A stretch of DNA of 64,000 nucleotides from Heterostelium album PN500 (taxonomy: Eukaryota; Evosea; Eumycetozoa; Acytosteliales; Acytosteliaceae): the NCBI RefSeq assembly GCF_000004825.1, contig NW_008805085.1, forward strand, positions 1,240,001 to 1,304,000, in the 5' to 3' direction. Below are positions 35,359 through 46,725 of this stretch, one piece after another. Under the pieces are notes generated by a model. That model was given only the letters and a program-made list of their open reading frames with translations. It was not told the origin of the DNA and searched no databases. Numbering within the stretch: the stretch's first letter is position 1; each line of letters opens with the position of its first letter. The translations under genes and the position numbers were made by a program.

Positions 35359-37440
35359 TCTTATATAATCATTAAATAAATATAAAATATGAATATAGGA
35401 AAAATAAGTAAAAATAGAGTCTAGACTTGGAAAACTAAACTAAATTAAAATTGCAAAAAAAAAAATATTAATATTTGTTTATTAATATTAAAAAAAAGTA
35501 ATAATAAAAGAGTTTCAAAAAATGAATAAAAGGTGATTAGGTTGAATCTTGATCATCAAAAGCAAAGGGTTGATTCAATTAATTAATTAATTAAAATTTA
35601 GATTGATTTTTGGTTTGATTTTGATAAAGATATATCTGGATTTGAAAAGATCTTGTGGAAAAACAACAAAATTTTATAAAAAAAAATGAAAAAATGTAAA
35701 AAAAAAACACAATGTTTTTTGGTGGAATAATGTTGTGATTAAATATCTCAAGTCGAGACTTAGAATATATAAAAAAAAGATTATAATATTATATTATATT
35801 ATAGTTTGAACTATTCTATTTATTCTTTATGATTAATCTTTAATCTTTGTTTGTTTGTTTGGTTGTTGTTTTATTGTTTTCATTTAATTGGGTATGAATT
35901 GTGATTCTATGTTGAATGAAAAGTTATTGGTTAAGTGGGTTTTGTTGATGGTGTGTTGTCGTTTCCAAAGGGGTATTGTATGTATGTGTGTGTGTGGGTT
36001 AGTGTTATTGTTTTAGTCAAGTCGGTTGGTTGATTCTGTCAATCGATACATACTGAACCATGTTTTTTTTATTTATATATATATAATTAGAGATTGAATT
36101 GAAAGAGGTAATTGGATTATTAATAAATAATCACCATTAATCAATTCACAAGTGATATCAATGAGATATTAATACCAATACATCATTATATTATATCCAA
36201 TTCAAATTGTTATAACAATAATAATATAGTGTGGTGTGTTTGATAGTGTGGTGTATATGTGTGTGTGTATTGATGTTTTGTAAGTGATAGTGTGTGTGTT
36301 GATTGTTTTGTTTGATGTGTTTGTGGATTATGTCTTTTTACGACTAAAAGTTGAACATACAATCTATCTCGTTGTTATTGTTTTGATGATGATTAATATT
36401 TAATTGTCAACAATCTTTTTCTTTTCTATATATGTTATTCTGTTTCTTTGTTTCTTATTTATTTTTGTATATTATTTTAAAATAGATTATTATTGATATT
36501 GATAGACAGAGATAGAGTAGGACCACCAAACCAAACTAAACCATAGATCAGATTCAATTAGATTGATTCATGAATCACAATCACATAAATAAATTTAAAA
36601 AGAATACTTTACTAATTAATAATATCAATGTTTTTCTTTTTAGTTTGTTATTGTTATATGGGTACAATTCAAATAATTAAAATATATTATAATAAATAAA
36701 CTTTTTTTTTTTTTTTTTTTTTGTAACTAAATAACTATCCCATATCTCTTATATCAAAATAAAGATAAATCTAATACTAATGCTAATACTGCAAAACTAA
36801 CTATTATTATTATTATGATTATTCTTATACTGATGAAAAAACAAACAATGGTATGACATTGCAAATTTGGGGCTGATTTATTTTAATCTCAATAAAATTC
36901 TATTTTTAAAAATTTAATTTAAAAATTTTCATTGCCCAATTCCTTTATTTAACAGTTTACTTTTAAGAAAACTCAAAAAAGGTCATTGTTACTATTGTTT
37001 AAAATAAATTGAAAGTTGAATAAAAAATAATGTTTTTAGTTTATGTAATGAATAAAAAAGATAGATAGATAAAGTAAAATAAAAATATTAAAATTTGAGC
37101 TGCATGAAATGAAATGCAATGAAGATAGGTGAAACCAAAAGGAGAGAGAGAAAAAAACTAATGATGATGTGGTTGATTGTTTTGTTTGATGTGTTTACCA
37201 TAATGGTAATCGTGATGGTTTTTGTTTTTTATTTTTTTTTTTTAAATATTTGAAAATACATGAAACAATAATGATCAACAGAGAATGTCAATTTAATTTT
37301 AAACCATTTGTAATAATAGTTTTAGTATTTACCAAACAGAAAAATAATTCATAATATCATTGTTTTTTCATGATATGTGTGGTCACTTGAGTTAAATCTA
37401 TGGTAATCATGGCTATTTTTGGAAATTAATTTGTTAAATT
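35359..37440. other. long intergenic region, 2.1 kb
   Basis: Upstream of the F-box/LRR gene. A/T-rich with TG-rich patches (about 35983-36010 and 36236-36300), a poly-T run at 36703-36722, and short direct repeats of AATTAATT type (about 35580-35595). No coding signal on either strand. The TG patches (CA on the minus strand) could be promoter elements of the F-box/LRR gene. Confidence 0.5.
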
Positions 37441-39160
37441 ATCTTTCTAACTCTTTTTTGTTTGGCTACCTATGAAGTTTGAATAGTATCGGAACTACTT
37501 GTCGAACTGTGAAATACGTACGTCAAGCGAGTCTGAAGAACACATTTGGAGAAGAGTTGATTCGACCAATGTAGAGCAGGTGTAGTTGTTTTTATTGGTC
37601 TTCAGCTCTTATTGCTTCAACAGATGCCAGGTGTTGGTACTCTACCAATCTTTGTTTGCGATTTGGTGATGATCTCTGGAATGTGGCCACTCTATCTTGA
37701 TAATATAATCACAAAGATACTTATGGTTCTCGTCAAATAACATGTTTAATTGTAGTTTTGCTTGCAGCAACCTCTTTCTCTCTTAAACCTTTACATGTAA
37801 TTGCATTGCATTCAATTAGTAGTTCTTATTGTAACCTTCTGTACCGTTATGAGATTGGCTGTTAAAGTGGGTGGCAATTATATCATCGGTCTGTTTTGAC
37901 TTTGATTATTTATCCTAAATGAAATGAAAGATGAATAATGTAGGTAAGTAGTGTGCCGCTTTTCAAAATTCTATATACTGTATAAGATTAATACTAACGA
38001 TCCACAACCACCTACGTTATGATCGAAGATTTTTAGATTCATTCACATTTATCATGGAAAGAGAAAGAGATCGTAACGACATGTATAACAATAAAAGCAG
38101 AGTCCAAACTTTAATAAATGAGACTTCCAACAGAAGTAGTTAAGAAAGAGCAATTAAAACAAATAGAACAACTAAAATTACACAACAATAATGATGATTT
38201 AAAAGAAATACAGATTTTTTTAAACACTATTATTAAACTCTATTCTTTGATGTAGAGGACATTACTCTTAGTTATATATATTCCAATAAATTTATTATTA
38301 TTACATATTTTAACAAATAAATAATTGTCTCGTAAAAGTCTAACTGTCCCTTATTCGTCAATCTATTATCAACGTATAATTATTTGATCCTATATGACTT
38401 TATTAAAATAAAAAAAAGGTGATAAGTTAGATATATGAAATGGGTGTAGATCGATCTGCTATCCTAATATATACATTACAAACTGTTAAGTTATTGTAAG
38501 AGGTTCTTCTGCTGGTCAATGGCATTGAGTCTGACCGCCAATCTCCAAGTGACAGATACTAGATGCTGAGATGCTAAGGTAAAGATTTGGCTATCTTCCA
38601 TTGCCGACAATGCATTACGCATGGATGCTACACAATCTGTGTGTGGACTGTTGAAGTTCTACTCACCAACACCAATGAAATCTGTAAAAGCGATGATATG
38701 ATAGTAACAAATGAAAAATGGTTAGAATTATCAACAGAATTTGGAAAGCAATACTGTACTCTTTTTAACAACAATATCACATCCTACCTAGATTTATTCA
38801 TCGCTCATTTTGGGGATATCTTAAAAAGGTTTGGAGGATCGTTGGAGCGTTTGGCAAACTTTGGAATTGAAAATAGGCATAAGTTCATCAAGCTTATTTT
38901 TTCCTGTTCAAACTTTCATTTTGCTACTGAAACATTTTACAAGACTCTGTTCCTAAAATGCTATCGTTGGTCGCGACCAATATCAAGATCACAAGACAAG
39001 GAGAAGAGCGATCTCTTTGATGATTGTACTGATACTATACCACATGAAAATCAAAGCTCATCTAACCAAGTTTTAGAAATTTATACATCTGATAGTAATA
39101 ATTCTACAAGTTCATTTTCAAAAAATTCTACCAATAAACGTAAATGATAATTAACTTTTA
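37441..39160 (+). mobile_element. decayed element remnant, family unknown
   Basis: G+C is higher than in flanking DNA, and short coding-like stretches occur in different frames in one direction: TVKYVRQASLKNTFGEELI (near 37510), LPTEVVKKEQLKQIEQLKLH (near 38125), and the longest open frame at 38587-39147 (186 codons). The latter includes YLDLFIAHFGDILKRFGGSLERLANFGIENRHKFIKLIF, whose L-x-x-F-S/A-x-x-G-x-E-x-x-H-K pattern recalls transposase-related ORFs I remember from other eukaryotes. It looks broken in several places. I could not find terminal repeats or a target-site duplication. It may instead be a dead host gene. Confidence 0.35.
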
Positions 39161-39346
39161 ATACTATCTATCACTTTTTGGTATTTATTTATTTGATTTA
39201 TTTTTTGTTCCAGTATTTAACTTTTTTTTTTTTCTCGCACTAATTTTTTGAAGGTGGTTTCTCCACTAAAATGCTGTGTAAATGAAAAGAAATGAAAATA
39301 ATAAAGAAATAAAAAGTGTTATATTTATTTTATCAAAACTTATTTA

Positions 39347-41110
39347 TTAAAATGTAATTGATGTGGAAGCACACCACGCTCTGTTATGATTAATAATATC
39401 TCTAAAGATTGGTTCACATTGATTGGATTCAATTGAATATTTGAAATTACATTTACTGGAATAGCCAAATGAATAGATATAACTTGATGTTGGTGATTCT
39501 CGATGATACATCACAAATGGAAAATATGCATTTGCGAGAGGAACCGCATTGAGATTGATTGATTGTTTGGTTTCAACATTGTATTTGATGAATCGTTTGT
39601 TTGATCGATCTAATATGAAGAAATTTCCATTGTTATCATGACATGCTGAGAATGGTATAATGTCAATTTCATGATCTGTTATCGTTCTATTTGTCAAATC
39701 GAATTCAAATAGCTTATTCTGATCGTATGATATTGAATATAATGAACCTTTGAAGATCATTGATGATACTTGACGATCATATCCAAAAGGTAATTGATGA
39801 TATGATTCAAATTTCATTGTTTTGATGTTGAATCGATCAATTCTATTCTTTATATTGTGACCATTCAATAAATAGATATGATCTTGACCATCATAACAAA
39901 CCGATATAAAATAATCACCTTTGATTCCTTCGATATCACCAATATGTTCAATTGATTTCGATTTGGCTGATATTTTAATCCATTTGTTTGGATTATGATA
40001 TCCACCGATTATATAGATATATTCATCAATTGAAACAATAGAGGAGTATGTACCATTAAATTGATAATCAAACTTTAATTCTTCAATTGAATTGTTGTTT
40101 GATGTGTTGATCAGTGTTGCTCCATCTAATTGGTGTGTTGTGAAAATATAAGATTGTTTATTATCATTGTTGTTTGTTGTTGTTGTTGTATTTATTGATT
40201 CAGTTGATTCAATGTTATCAAGTTTGATTGATTGTTCAATGATTGAATTCAATTGATTGAAATCAGGTTGTTTGATTGATAATTTATATGATGATAATGT
40301 TAAGTTATTATTGTCTGTGATTGTTGTTGATTCATTGAATTGATTGTTGTATTTATGAATGATATCTAATAATATTGATGATGAATCGTTGGAATGTTGT
40401 TTGAGAAGTTCATCAATATTGAAATAATAATTAATTTTATCGTTTAATAATGTTTGATTATTATGATTGATGAATGATTGTAATGATGAACTTGTTGTTA
40501 TTGATTCCATTATTGTTGTTGTTGAATATAATGTTGTTGTATCTGTTATAATTGATGTATCCTCGTTATTAATATTACCATTACTATTATTATCACTACT
40601 ACTATTATTATTATTATTTAATTTATTAAATAACATTATAATATTTATTAAATATTTCAAATGCTTAACATTTTTATCGATTTGATTTGTGATTGTATGT
40701 TTATCATTGATAATATCTCTTTGTAGTTTATGTTCTTCAATGATTAGATATTGATGTAATTGTTCAAAGTGTTGTTTGATATCATTCTCTGTTGTTGATA
40801 ATGCTTGATATCTGGATGTCGATGATCTTAATGATTCCCAAAGAGATTTAATTTTATTTTTGATTTGAGAATGAATATTATTAGTACTGCTGTTAGTGCT
40901 ATCATTATTGTTTGTTGTTGTGGTGTCAATAATATCATCTAATTTCAATGTACTTAATGAATCCTTGATTTCATCGATATGTTCTATTTTATCGGAATGA
41001 TCAGGATGATCTCTGATATGAATGGTAATACATTTTGAACACATCAAACTATTACATTGATAACAAATGAATTCGTGTGATTTCTGATGATTTAAACACC
41101 TTAGTGTCAT
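39347..41110 (-). CDS. B-box zinc finger and kelch-like propeller protein
   Basis: A single exon of 587 residues. A B-box-type zinc finger is at 1-45: CLNHQKSHEFICYQC, then MCSKCITIHI, then HPDH, giving the C-H-C-C-C-C-H-H pattern. A coiled-coil-prone stretch with Asn/Ser/Thr runs follows (about 90-240). The C-terminal 270 residues are kelch-like: YIYIIGGYHNPNKWI, HIYLLNGHNIKNRIDRFN, SLYSISYDQNKLFEFD, NFFILDRSNKRFIKYN. This B-box plus kelch-like architecture is a lineage-expanded dictyostelid family of unknown function. Likely an intracellular scaffold; there is no RING, so ligase activity is unlikely. Confidence 0.78.
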   Translation of the reverse strand: MTLRCLNHQKSHEFICYQCNSLMCSKCITIHIRDHPDHSDKIEHIDEIKDSLSTLKLDDIIDTTTTNNNDSTNSSTNNIHSQIKNKIKSLWESLRSSTSRYQALSTTENDIKQHFEQLHQYLIIEEHKLQRDIINDKHTITNQIDKNVKHLKYLINIIMLFNKLNNNNNSSSDNNSNGNINNEDTSIITDTTTLYSTTTIMESITTSSSLQSFINHNNQTLLNDKINYYFNIDELLKQHSNDSSSILLDIIHKYNNQFNESTTITDNNNLTLSSYKLSIKQPDFNQLNSIIEQSIKLDNIESTESINTTTTTNNNDNKQSYIFTTHQLDGATLINTSNNNSIEELKFDYQFNGTYSSIVSIDEYIYIIGGYHNPNKWIKISAKSKSIEHIGDIEGIKGDYFISVCYDGQDHIYLLNGHNIKNRIDRFNIKTMKFESYHQLPFGYDRQVSSMIFKGSLYSISYDQNKLFEFDLTNRTITDHEIDIIPFSACHDNNGNFFILDRSNKRFIKYNVETKQSINLNAVPLANAYFPFVMYHRESPTSSYIYSFGYSSKCNFKYSIESNQCEPIFRDIINHNRAWCASTSITF

Positions 41111-41304
41111 TATTAACTTTTACTTTTACTAATATTAAATAAAAATTAGATTGATCACACACACAAAATTAAAAAATAAAAATGTGAATAAAAAAATCAA
41201 TTTAATGCATTGAGTCGCTTTTTTTGCCTGTTTTTTTTTTATTTTTTTAACTAATGTTAATTTTTTTTTAATGATCAAATATTATTTATTTGGTTTTAAA
41301 ATAT

Positions 41305-41625
41305 TTAGATTTCATCGGATGTGAGGCTAGCGTTTTCATATAGAGTATAGATAATCCTGGTTCTATCTACTTCAATGTCGTAACAAATGTAGGCAGTTTC
41401 AATAGGCAACATTATTACAGAGGTTTGAGAACCTGCATACACCTTGTGAAAGGGGACAGTGAATCCTTCACCTTTGGCATAACCGGCCAACTCTTGGATG
41501 TTGGATTTGGTCGGAAGTTTGATATGATATCTAATACCAAAATTTGTATTATTGTTGACGAACTTTGCATGAACTATATGAACTCCGAAAAATGGAATTT
41601 GGAATGTTATTACTTATTTGTTTTC
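41305..41625 (-). pseudogene. orphan coding fragment, family unknown
   Basis: The minus-strand frame is open from about 41618 to the stop at 41305 and reads like a globular protein, not low complexity: FGVHIVHAKFVNNN, IRYHIKLPTKSNIQELAGYAKGEG, ETAYICYDIEVDRTRIIYTLYE. No ATG lies upstream of MAGY... (41490), and no convincing acceptor or upstream exon is visible before the divergent MGM101 gene. It could be a remnant, a terminal exon, or a short 61-residue gene. I do not recognise a family. Confidence 0.3.
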
Positions 41626-41890
41626 GAAATGCAAAACAAAAGGAGAGCTTAAGGTAATCTTGTCCAATCCATTGAAATTATTTAATTTAATTAGAGAACT
41701 TACTTTTTATTTAAATAAAAAAAGGAGTTAATTTAAGATCTCATCATGATGATGGTTGTTTAAAAATACTTAGAAAAAAAAAAAAGTTGTAAAAAAATTT
41801 TTTTTTAAAGATTTTCATTCATTTTTAATTAATATTTTTATATTTATATTTATTAGATCATTTTCTTTTACCTGTATTATATATATAAAG

Positions 41891-43015
41891 ATGAATGGTA
41901 TTAATAGATTTATTTTAAGAACATCTTCTTCAAATTTGAACAGTAGCAATAGATTTGTTAATAATGTAACAAGATTGACTGTTAGTAATCTACCATCTAC
42001 CTCGATGTTGATGACCAACAACAACAACAACAACAACAAACGTACATTTGCAACAAACTATAATAACAGTGGTAATAGTAATAGCAGTAGTACTAGTTCA
42101 CAGATAAAAGTATTGTTTGACGACGAGAAGTTCTATCAGGAGGAAAAGTATCATGGTATCTCAAAGGAACCGTTCGCTCGTGAGATCTCTGATATCTTGT
42201 TGGCCGAGTTGAACAACCACGACATCGAGATCAAACCGGATGGAATGCTCTACCTGCCAGAGATCAAATACCGTCGTATCTTGAACCAGGCGTTCGGTCC
42301 AGGCGGTTGGGCTCTCAAGCCAATGGGTCCACCCATTGTGGAGAACCAATCACTGATCCGTCCGTACGCACTCTACTGCCTCGGTCGTTACATCTCCGAG
42401 TCGATCGGTGAGCAACCGTACTCTGACAGCGGATTCATCTCGTTTGCCACCGCGACCGAGGCTGCCAAGTCGAATGCGTTGGTGCGTTGCTGCAAGGATC
42501 TCGGCATTGGATCGTCGCTCTGGGATCCAAACTTTATTCGTGCTTGGAAGCAGCAGTTTGCCATCGAGCGATTCTACGAGAACGTCAAAACCAAGGAGAA
42601 GAAGAAACTCTGGACAACCAAGTCGAATCCAGCGCCTGGCTATCCATGGCGAGAGTTGAACAGTCCGGCATCGGAATCTGCACTGCCACCTCAAGAAACC
42701 ATTGCCTATCAAGGTCAAGAAGATACACATGTTGAACCAACAACAACATCATCATCATCATCATCATCAAATGTTTCAAACAACAATCAACAACAACAGA
42801 ATAATAGTTATAATGATGAAGAGATTGATGTTGATTCAGTTGTACCACCACAATTCAAGAAATACAGTGGAAAGACATGGAGAGATGTGATCAACGATCC
42901 AAAGGGTATTCAATACATTCAATGGGCATCACAAACTTTTAGTGGAAAGGTTCAACTCCAAGCTAAGGCTATCTATGATTGGATCGAACAAAATTCAAAC
43001 AATCAACAACAATAA
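41891..43015 (+). CDS. mgm101: MGM101-type mitochondrial recombinase with extra C-terminal domain
   Basis: A single exon of 374 residues. Residues 1-70 are basic and Ser/Asn-rich with hydrophobic residues (MNGINRFILRTSS), fitting a mitochondrial presequence. The Mgm101 core (about 90-260) is very clear: EIKPDGMLYLPEIKYRRILNQAFGPGGWAL, ATATEAAKSNALVRCCKDLGI, LWDPNFIRAWK, TKEKKKLW. Mgm101 is a Rad52-related annealing protein needed for mtDNA maintenance in yeast. After a Ser/Asn linker, residues about 322-370 form an additional module (KYSGKTWRDVINDPKGIQYIQWA) resembling the ExoX-like C-terminal domain found behind nucleases; yeast Mgm101 lacks it. The core is G+C-rich. Confidence 0.92.
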   Translation: MNGINRFILRTSSSNLNSSNRFVNNVTRLTVSNLPSTSMLMTNNNNNNNKRTFATNYNNSGNSNSSSTSSQIKVLFDDEKFYQEEKYHGISKEPFAREISDILLAELNNHDIEIKPDGMLYLPEIKYRRILNQAFGPGGWALKPMGPPIVENQSLIRPYALYCLGRYISESIGEQPYSDSGFISFATATEAAKSNALVRCCKDLGIGSSLWDPNFIRAWKQQFAIERFYENVKTKEKKKLWTTKSNPAPGYPWRELNSPASESALPPQETIAYQGQEDTHVEPTTTSSSSSSSNVSNNNQQQQNNSYNDEEIDVDSVVPPQFKKYSGKTWRDVINDPKGIQYIQWASQTFSGKVQLQAKAIYDWIEQNSNNQQQ

Positions 43016-43190
43016 ATGTTATGACCAATTGTTAAATATTTAATAATAACAATAATAATAGAGTTTATTTTAGTATGAATGAACAATTCAATGTGCAAAC
43101 TACTAAATTCTATATTTATTTAGTACAAACACTTACATTCAATGTAATATGTTATGTTATGTTTATAGTTATAGTTATAGTTATTTTTAT

Positions 43191-43984
43191 TTATAGTACA
43201 TTCTCTTGGAATCTACCTGAATATGATGCTTCACCTTTAAGCTCCATAAATACAAATTGGCATATCTTTGTTCCAGGTGTCAATTCATATCGATTCTAGA
43301 AACAGTTATTTATTTTGTTTTTTTTTTGATTAGTATGAGTTGATCTAGTGTTTGAATTAAAAATACTAAACACAATTATAATGATAGTTACACTTGATGC
43401 ATTGAAAATTTCCAATACTTGTCTATTTTTGATGTTTGGCATCATGAATCCTGCCGATATGTGTACGAATAATCCTAATCTTGCAAATCTAATATAGAAA
43501 TATGTTAATATGTTATAAAAGTATAAAAATAGTTTAATTAATTTAATACCTTGATCTACCTTCTAAAAGACCACAATATTTTGTTGATAATTCGACTCTC
43601 TCCTCCGTGATGGCCAAGCAAGTTGTGTTTGGTTCCAATAGGAATGTCTCACCTGGCTTCAAAATAAATTTAGTTGTGATGTCTTGGTAGTTGGTATCTG
43701 CAGTAACTTTAATAGTTTGACACTCCTTTGAGAACACTCTAAACTCATTCGATAATGTCAGGTCAACAGATGCACAACCAACTGCATTCTTATCAAACGG
43801 TACAATCTTTATATCACTTTTTTTTTTTAATTTTAAATAATAAAAATATTTGATTAATATTTAATTCTATTCTTTCAATCAATATTTATCTGAATAATAT
43901 AAAAATATTGATTTATATTTATAGTAATAATATTTACCCACTATCGATTGCCTTAAATATTTCATCTCTAGATAACACTGTCAT
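43191..43984 (-). CDS. dCTP deaminase-like (dUTPase/Dcd superfamily) protein
   Basis: Four exons, 43984-43938, 43816-43550, 43488-43392 and 43295-43191, in phase, give 171 residues. The start TVLSRDEIFKAIDSG matches bacterial Dcd (ILSDRDIRKAIESG). Then ASVDLTLSNEFRVF, FILKPGETFLLEP, and the core GLLEGRSRFARLGLFVHISAGFM aligned with EGKSSLGRLGLFVHVTAG. NRQVLEIFN provides the catalytic Glu (bacterial HIVLE), followed by LTPGTKICQFVF. Dcd converts dCTP to dUTP for thymidylate synthesis. Size is slightly under bacterial Dcd (about 190). The Ser-Ser of the motif is Ser-Arg here. Whether it is a true deaminase or bifunctional enzyme needs biochemistry. Confidence 0.85.
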
Positions 43985-44670
43985 TATATAAGTATTGTTA
44001 TATTATTTATAGAATTACTTAATATATATAAGTTCTGATTGGATTGTTTAACTGTTTTGTTTATTTTATTTTATTTTTTAAAATAAAAAATTTTAAATAA
44101 AATGTTTTTAATTAAAAAATAATTTAATTTAAAAAAAAAAAAAAAAGGAATGATCAAGAATTTGAGTACCAGGTTGATTTTGCCCAAAACAGGATCAATT
44201 TTTTCATATTAACCTTGATCATTAAAAAATGTCATCATTTTGGGTTAAATTTTTTTCAAAAACAGATAAAGAGATTTTGCTGATGATATATTTATTTATT
44301 TATATTCACACGATTCATATTCAAAAATTCAAAAAAAAAATTGTAAATCTTAATTTGTATTTTAGAAGATAAAATAAAATAAATATATGATATATGTTAC
44401 CACATGATCATGATGACAATTCTATTAAATAGTTGCTGTGGGAAAAACGAGTAAATAAATAAATATTGATTGGACAATTATACGATTTTGAAGTAACACA
44501 CATCAATTAAACCATTGAATTACAATATATAATGTAAATTAATATAAAATTAATTAACAAATATAATTATGTTGTCGTTATATATTTATTGTTTTTTTAC
44601 TCAAATAGTTAGATATTTGATAACTATAAAAATAGAATAAAGTAAAAAAAAAATATTATAAATAATAAAA
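43985..44670. other. divergent intergenic region
   Basis: Promoters of the dCTP-deaminase-like and ABCG genes. A/T-rich; a 10-bp palindrome CATGATCATG at 44403-44412 is the only compact motif noticed. Confidence 0.5.
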
Positions 44671-46725
44671 ATGACAAGTATTAATAATTCTACAAGAATA
44701 ATGGAAATAATAAATAATGAGGCCAATGATCATAAAAATGGTGCTGATAAAAATTATCAACAACAACAAACACCACCAACACTAACAAATAGTATTGATC
44801 GAAATAATATTTATATTAATAATGATAATGAGAGTATAGCCAATCCTTTGGAAATATCAAATCTCGAAAATGTAGAAATAGATAGTTTGGATTTGGAAAG
44901 AGGAACTGTGAGAAACAATAATATCAATAGAAAAGTAACCATTACTTTTAAAAATGTATCTTTTGATTTGGTAAAAAAGAAAAAACAGTTGAATATCATC
45001 AGAGATATCAATGGAACGGTGGCACCTGGCGAACTGGTTGGAGTGTTTGGTCCTTCCGGGGCTGGAAAAACAACACTACTTGATATTCTTGCCAAAAGAA
45101 AGACCACTGGTGAAGTATCTGGTTCCATTTTAATTAATGGATCAACTGTGAGTCATGGTTACAAAAAGATCTGTAGCTATGTTACCCAAGAGGATAATTT
45201 ACTTCCAACACTAACCGTTCAAGAAACCTTGAGATTCTACGCTGATTTGAGGCTACCACCAACTTTTTCCAGTCAACAAAAACAAGAGCGTATCAAATGG
45301 GTTCTCGAGAAGATTGGATTGAGTCAAAAAGCCAACTCTAAAGTAGGTGGTCCACTACCTGGTGGTGTAGTTCTCAGAGGATTGTCGGGTGGTGAGAAAC
45401 GTCGTGTCAATATTGGTTGTGGATTGGTAACTATGCCATCGATTATCATCTTGGATGAACCAACAAGTGGATTGGATAGTAGTTCAGCAATGTTAGTTAT
45501 GGAATCTCTAATTGGTTTGACAAAGATCGATCATGTTACAGTAGTATGTTCCATTCATCAACCTCGTTCTGAAATCTATCATCTCTTTAGCAAAGTGTTG
45601 GTTCTAGGAAAAGGTCGATTGGTTTACTATGGTTCAGAACCAGTTAAACATTTTATAGATTTGGGAATACCATTCCCTTTAGAAACAAATCCTGCAGACT
45701 ATATATTGGATGCTGTTACCAAACTCACGGAACGTGGACAAATCAACCAAATTGCTGACTCTCTAGGAGAAGGTTATACACAGCAAGTGGATAGCTACCT
45801 AAAGATCTACAATGAATCAACTCCACCCGGTAAAGAAAATAATATTTTTAACAATACAAATCATTCCAATATTTGTATGGATATGATTAGACAATTCTGT
45901 ATATTGTTTAAAAGAAATTTCAGAGACTCTATTCGAAATCCCTATTGTTTATTTGTTAGATTTCTAACATCGATTCTATGTGGTCTTTTGTTTGGTGTTT
46001 GCTTTTACAAGTTAAAGATGGATCGTCGTGGTTTGGAAACTAGGGCTGGATTACTATTCTTTATGATGGTAGGTTGTCTGCTTCAACCATTCAGCTCTGT
46101 TGGACTGTTCATTTCACGACGACTTTTATTCAATGCTGAGCGTGCCATGCAACTATACCATAGTTTACCATATTACATTTGCAACATTCTCTTTGAGATA
46201 ATAATTGTCTCAATCTCGGGAATTGCATTCGTATCTGTAACTCACCGGATGGCAGATATGAATCCAGGTGTTGCCAATTTCTTTTTTACTCTGGTTATGT
46301 TGAACGTTACACTGATCACCACTGGACTAATGCTGCTATTACTTTCAAATATGACACTCTCAATGGATATCACTTTTGCCGTTGGAGCAACTGTTATTAT
46401 CACCAATCAACTTTTCTCTGGATTCTTTGTACGTACCGATTCTCTTCCCAAATCTTTCGGTTGGATTCATCACATCGACTATTCATTCTACGCTTTCCGC
46501 GGATTGTTGATCAATGAATTCGATTACAAAGAGCTACCATGCAATCCTCTGAACCCACTGGAAACGGTAGAAGGTCGTTGCCCGACAGGAACAGAGTTTC
46601 TCATAAACTATGATATAACCAATGGAAACAAATATCATGACCTCGGTCATCTTTCGATATTCACTGTATTCTATTTCATATTGAATTATTTAGCACTTCA
46701 TTTCTTACATAGGGAAAACAGATAA
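44671..46725 (+). CDS. ABCG-family half-transporter
   Basis: Intronless, 684 residues. An N-terminal Asn-rich head precedes the nucleotide-binding domain at about 90-330: Walker A GPSGAGKTT, signature LSGGEKRRV, Walker B IIILDEPTSGLDSSS, switch His in SIHQPRSEI. The membrane domain occupies the C-terminal half with about six helices (FVRFLTSILCGLLFGVCFY, FFMMVGCLLQPF, LVMLNVTLITTGLMLLLL, YFILNYLALHFLH). The NBD-first order and size mark an ABCG half-transporter that must dimerise. Substrates are probably lipids or xenobiotics; many ABCG genes occur in dictyostelids, so I give no symbol. Confidence 0.95.
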   Translation: MTSINNSTRIMEIINNEANDHKNGADKNYQQQQTPPTLTNSIDRNNIYINNDNESIANPLEISNLENVEIDSLDLERGTVRNNNINRKVTITFKNVSFDLVKKKKQLNIIRDINGTVAPGELVGVFGPSGAGKTTLLDILAKRKTTGEVSGSILINGSTVSHGYKKICSYVTQEDNLLPTLTVQETLRFYADLRLPPTFSSQQKQERIKWVLEKIGLSQKANSKVGGPLPGGVVLRGLSGGEKRRVNIGCGLVTMPSIIILDEPTSGLDSSSAMLVMESLIGLTKIDHVTVVCSIHQPRSEIYHLFSKVLVLGKGRLVYYGSEPVKHFIDLGIPFPLETNPADYILDAVTKLTERGQINQIADSLGEGYTQQVDSYLKIYNESTPPGKENNIFNNTNHSNICMDMIRQFCILFKRNFRDSIRNPYCLFVRFLTSILCGLLFGVCFYKLKMDRRGLETRAGLLFFMMVGCLLQPFSSVGLFISRRLLFNAERAMQLYHSLPYYICNILFEIIIVSISGIAFVSVTHRMADMNPGVANFFFTLVMLNVTLITTGLMLLLLSNMTLSMDITFAVGATVIITNQLFSGFFVRTDSLPKSFGWIHHIDYSFYAFRGLLINEFDYKELPCNPLNPLETVEGRCPTGTEFLINYDITNGNKYHDLGHLSIFTVFYFILNYLALHFLHRENR

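Noticed and set aside
37490-37590. Possible tRNA or small structured RNA (GTTGATTCGACC-like word)
   Set aside because: No cloverleaf, no A-box, and no acceptor stem could be paired around it.
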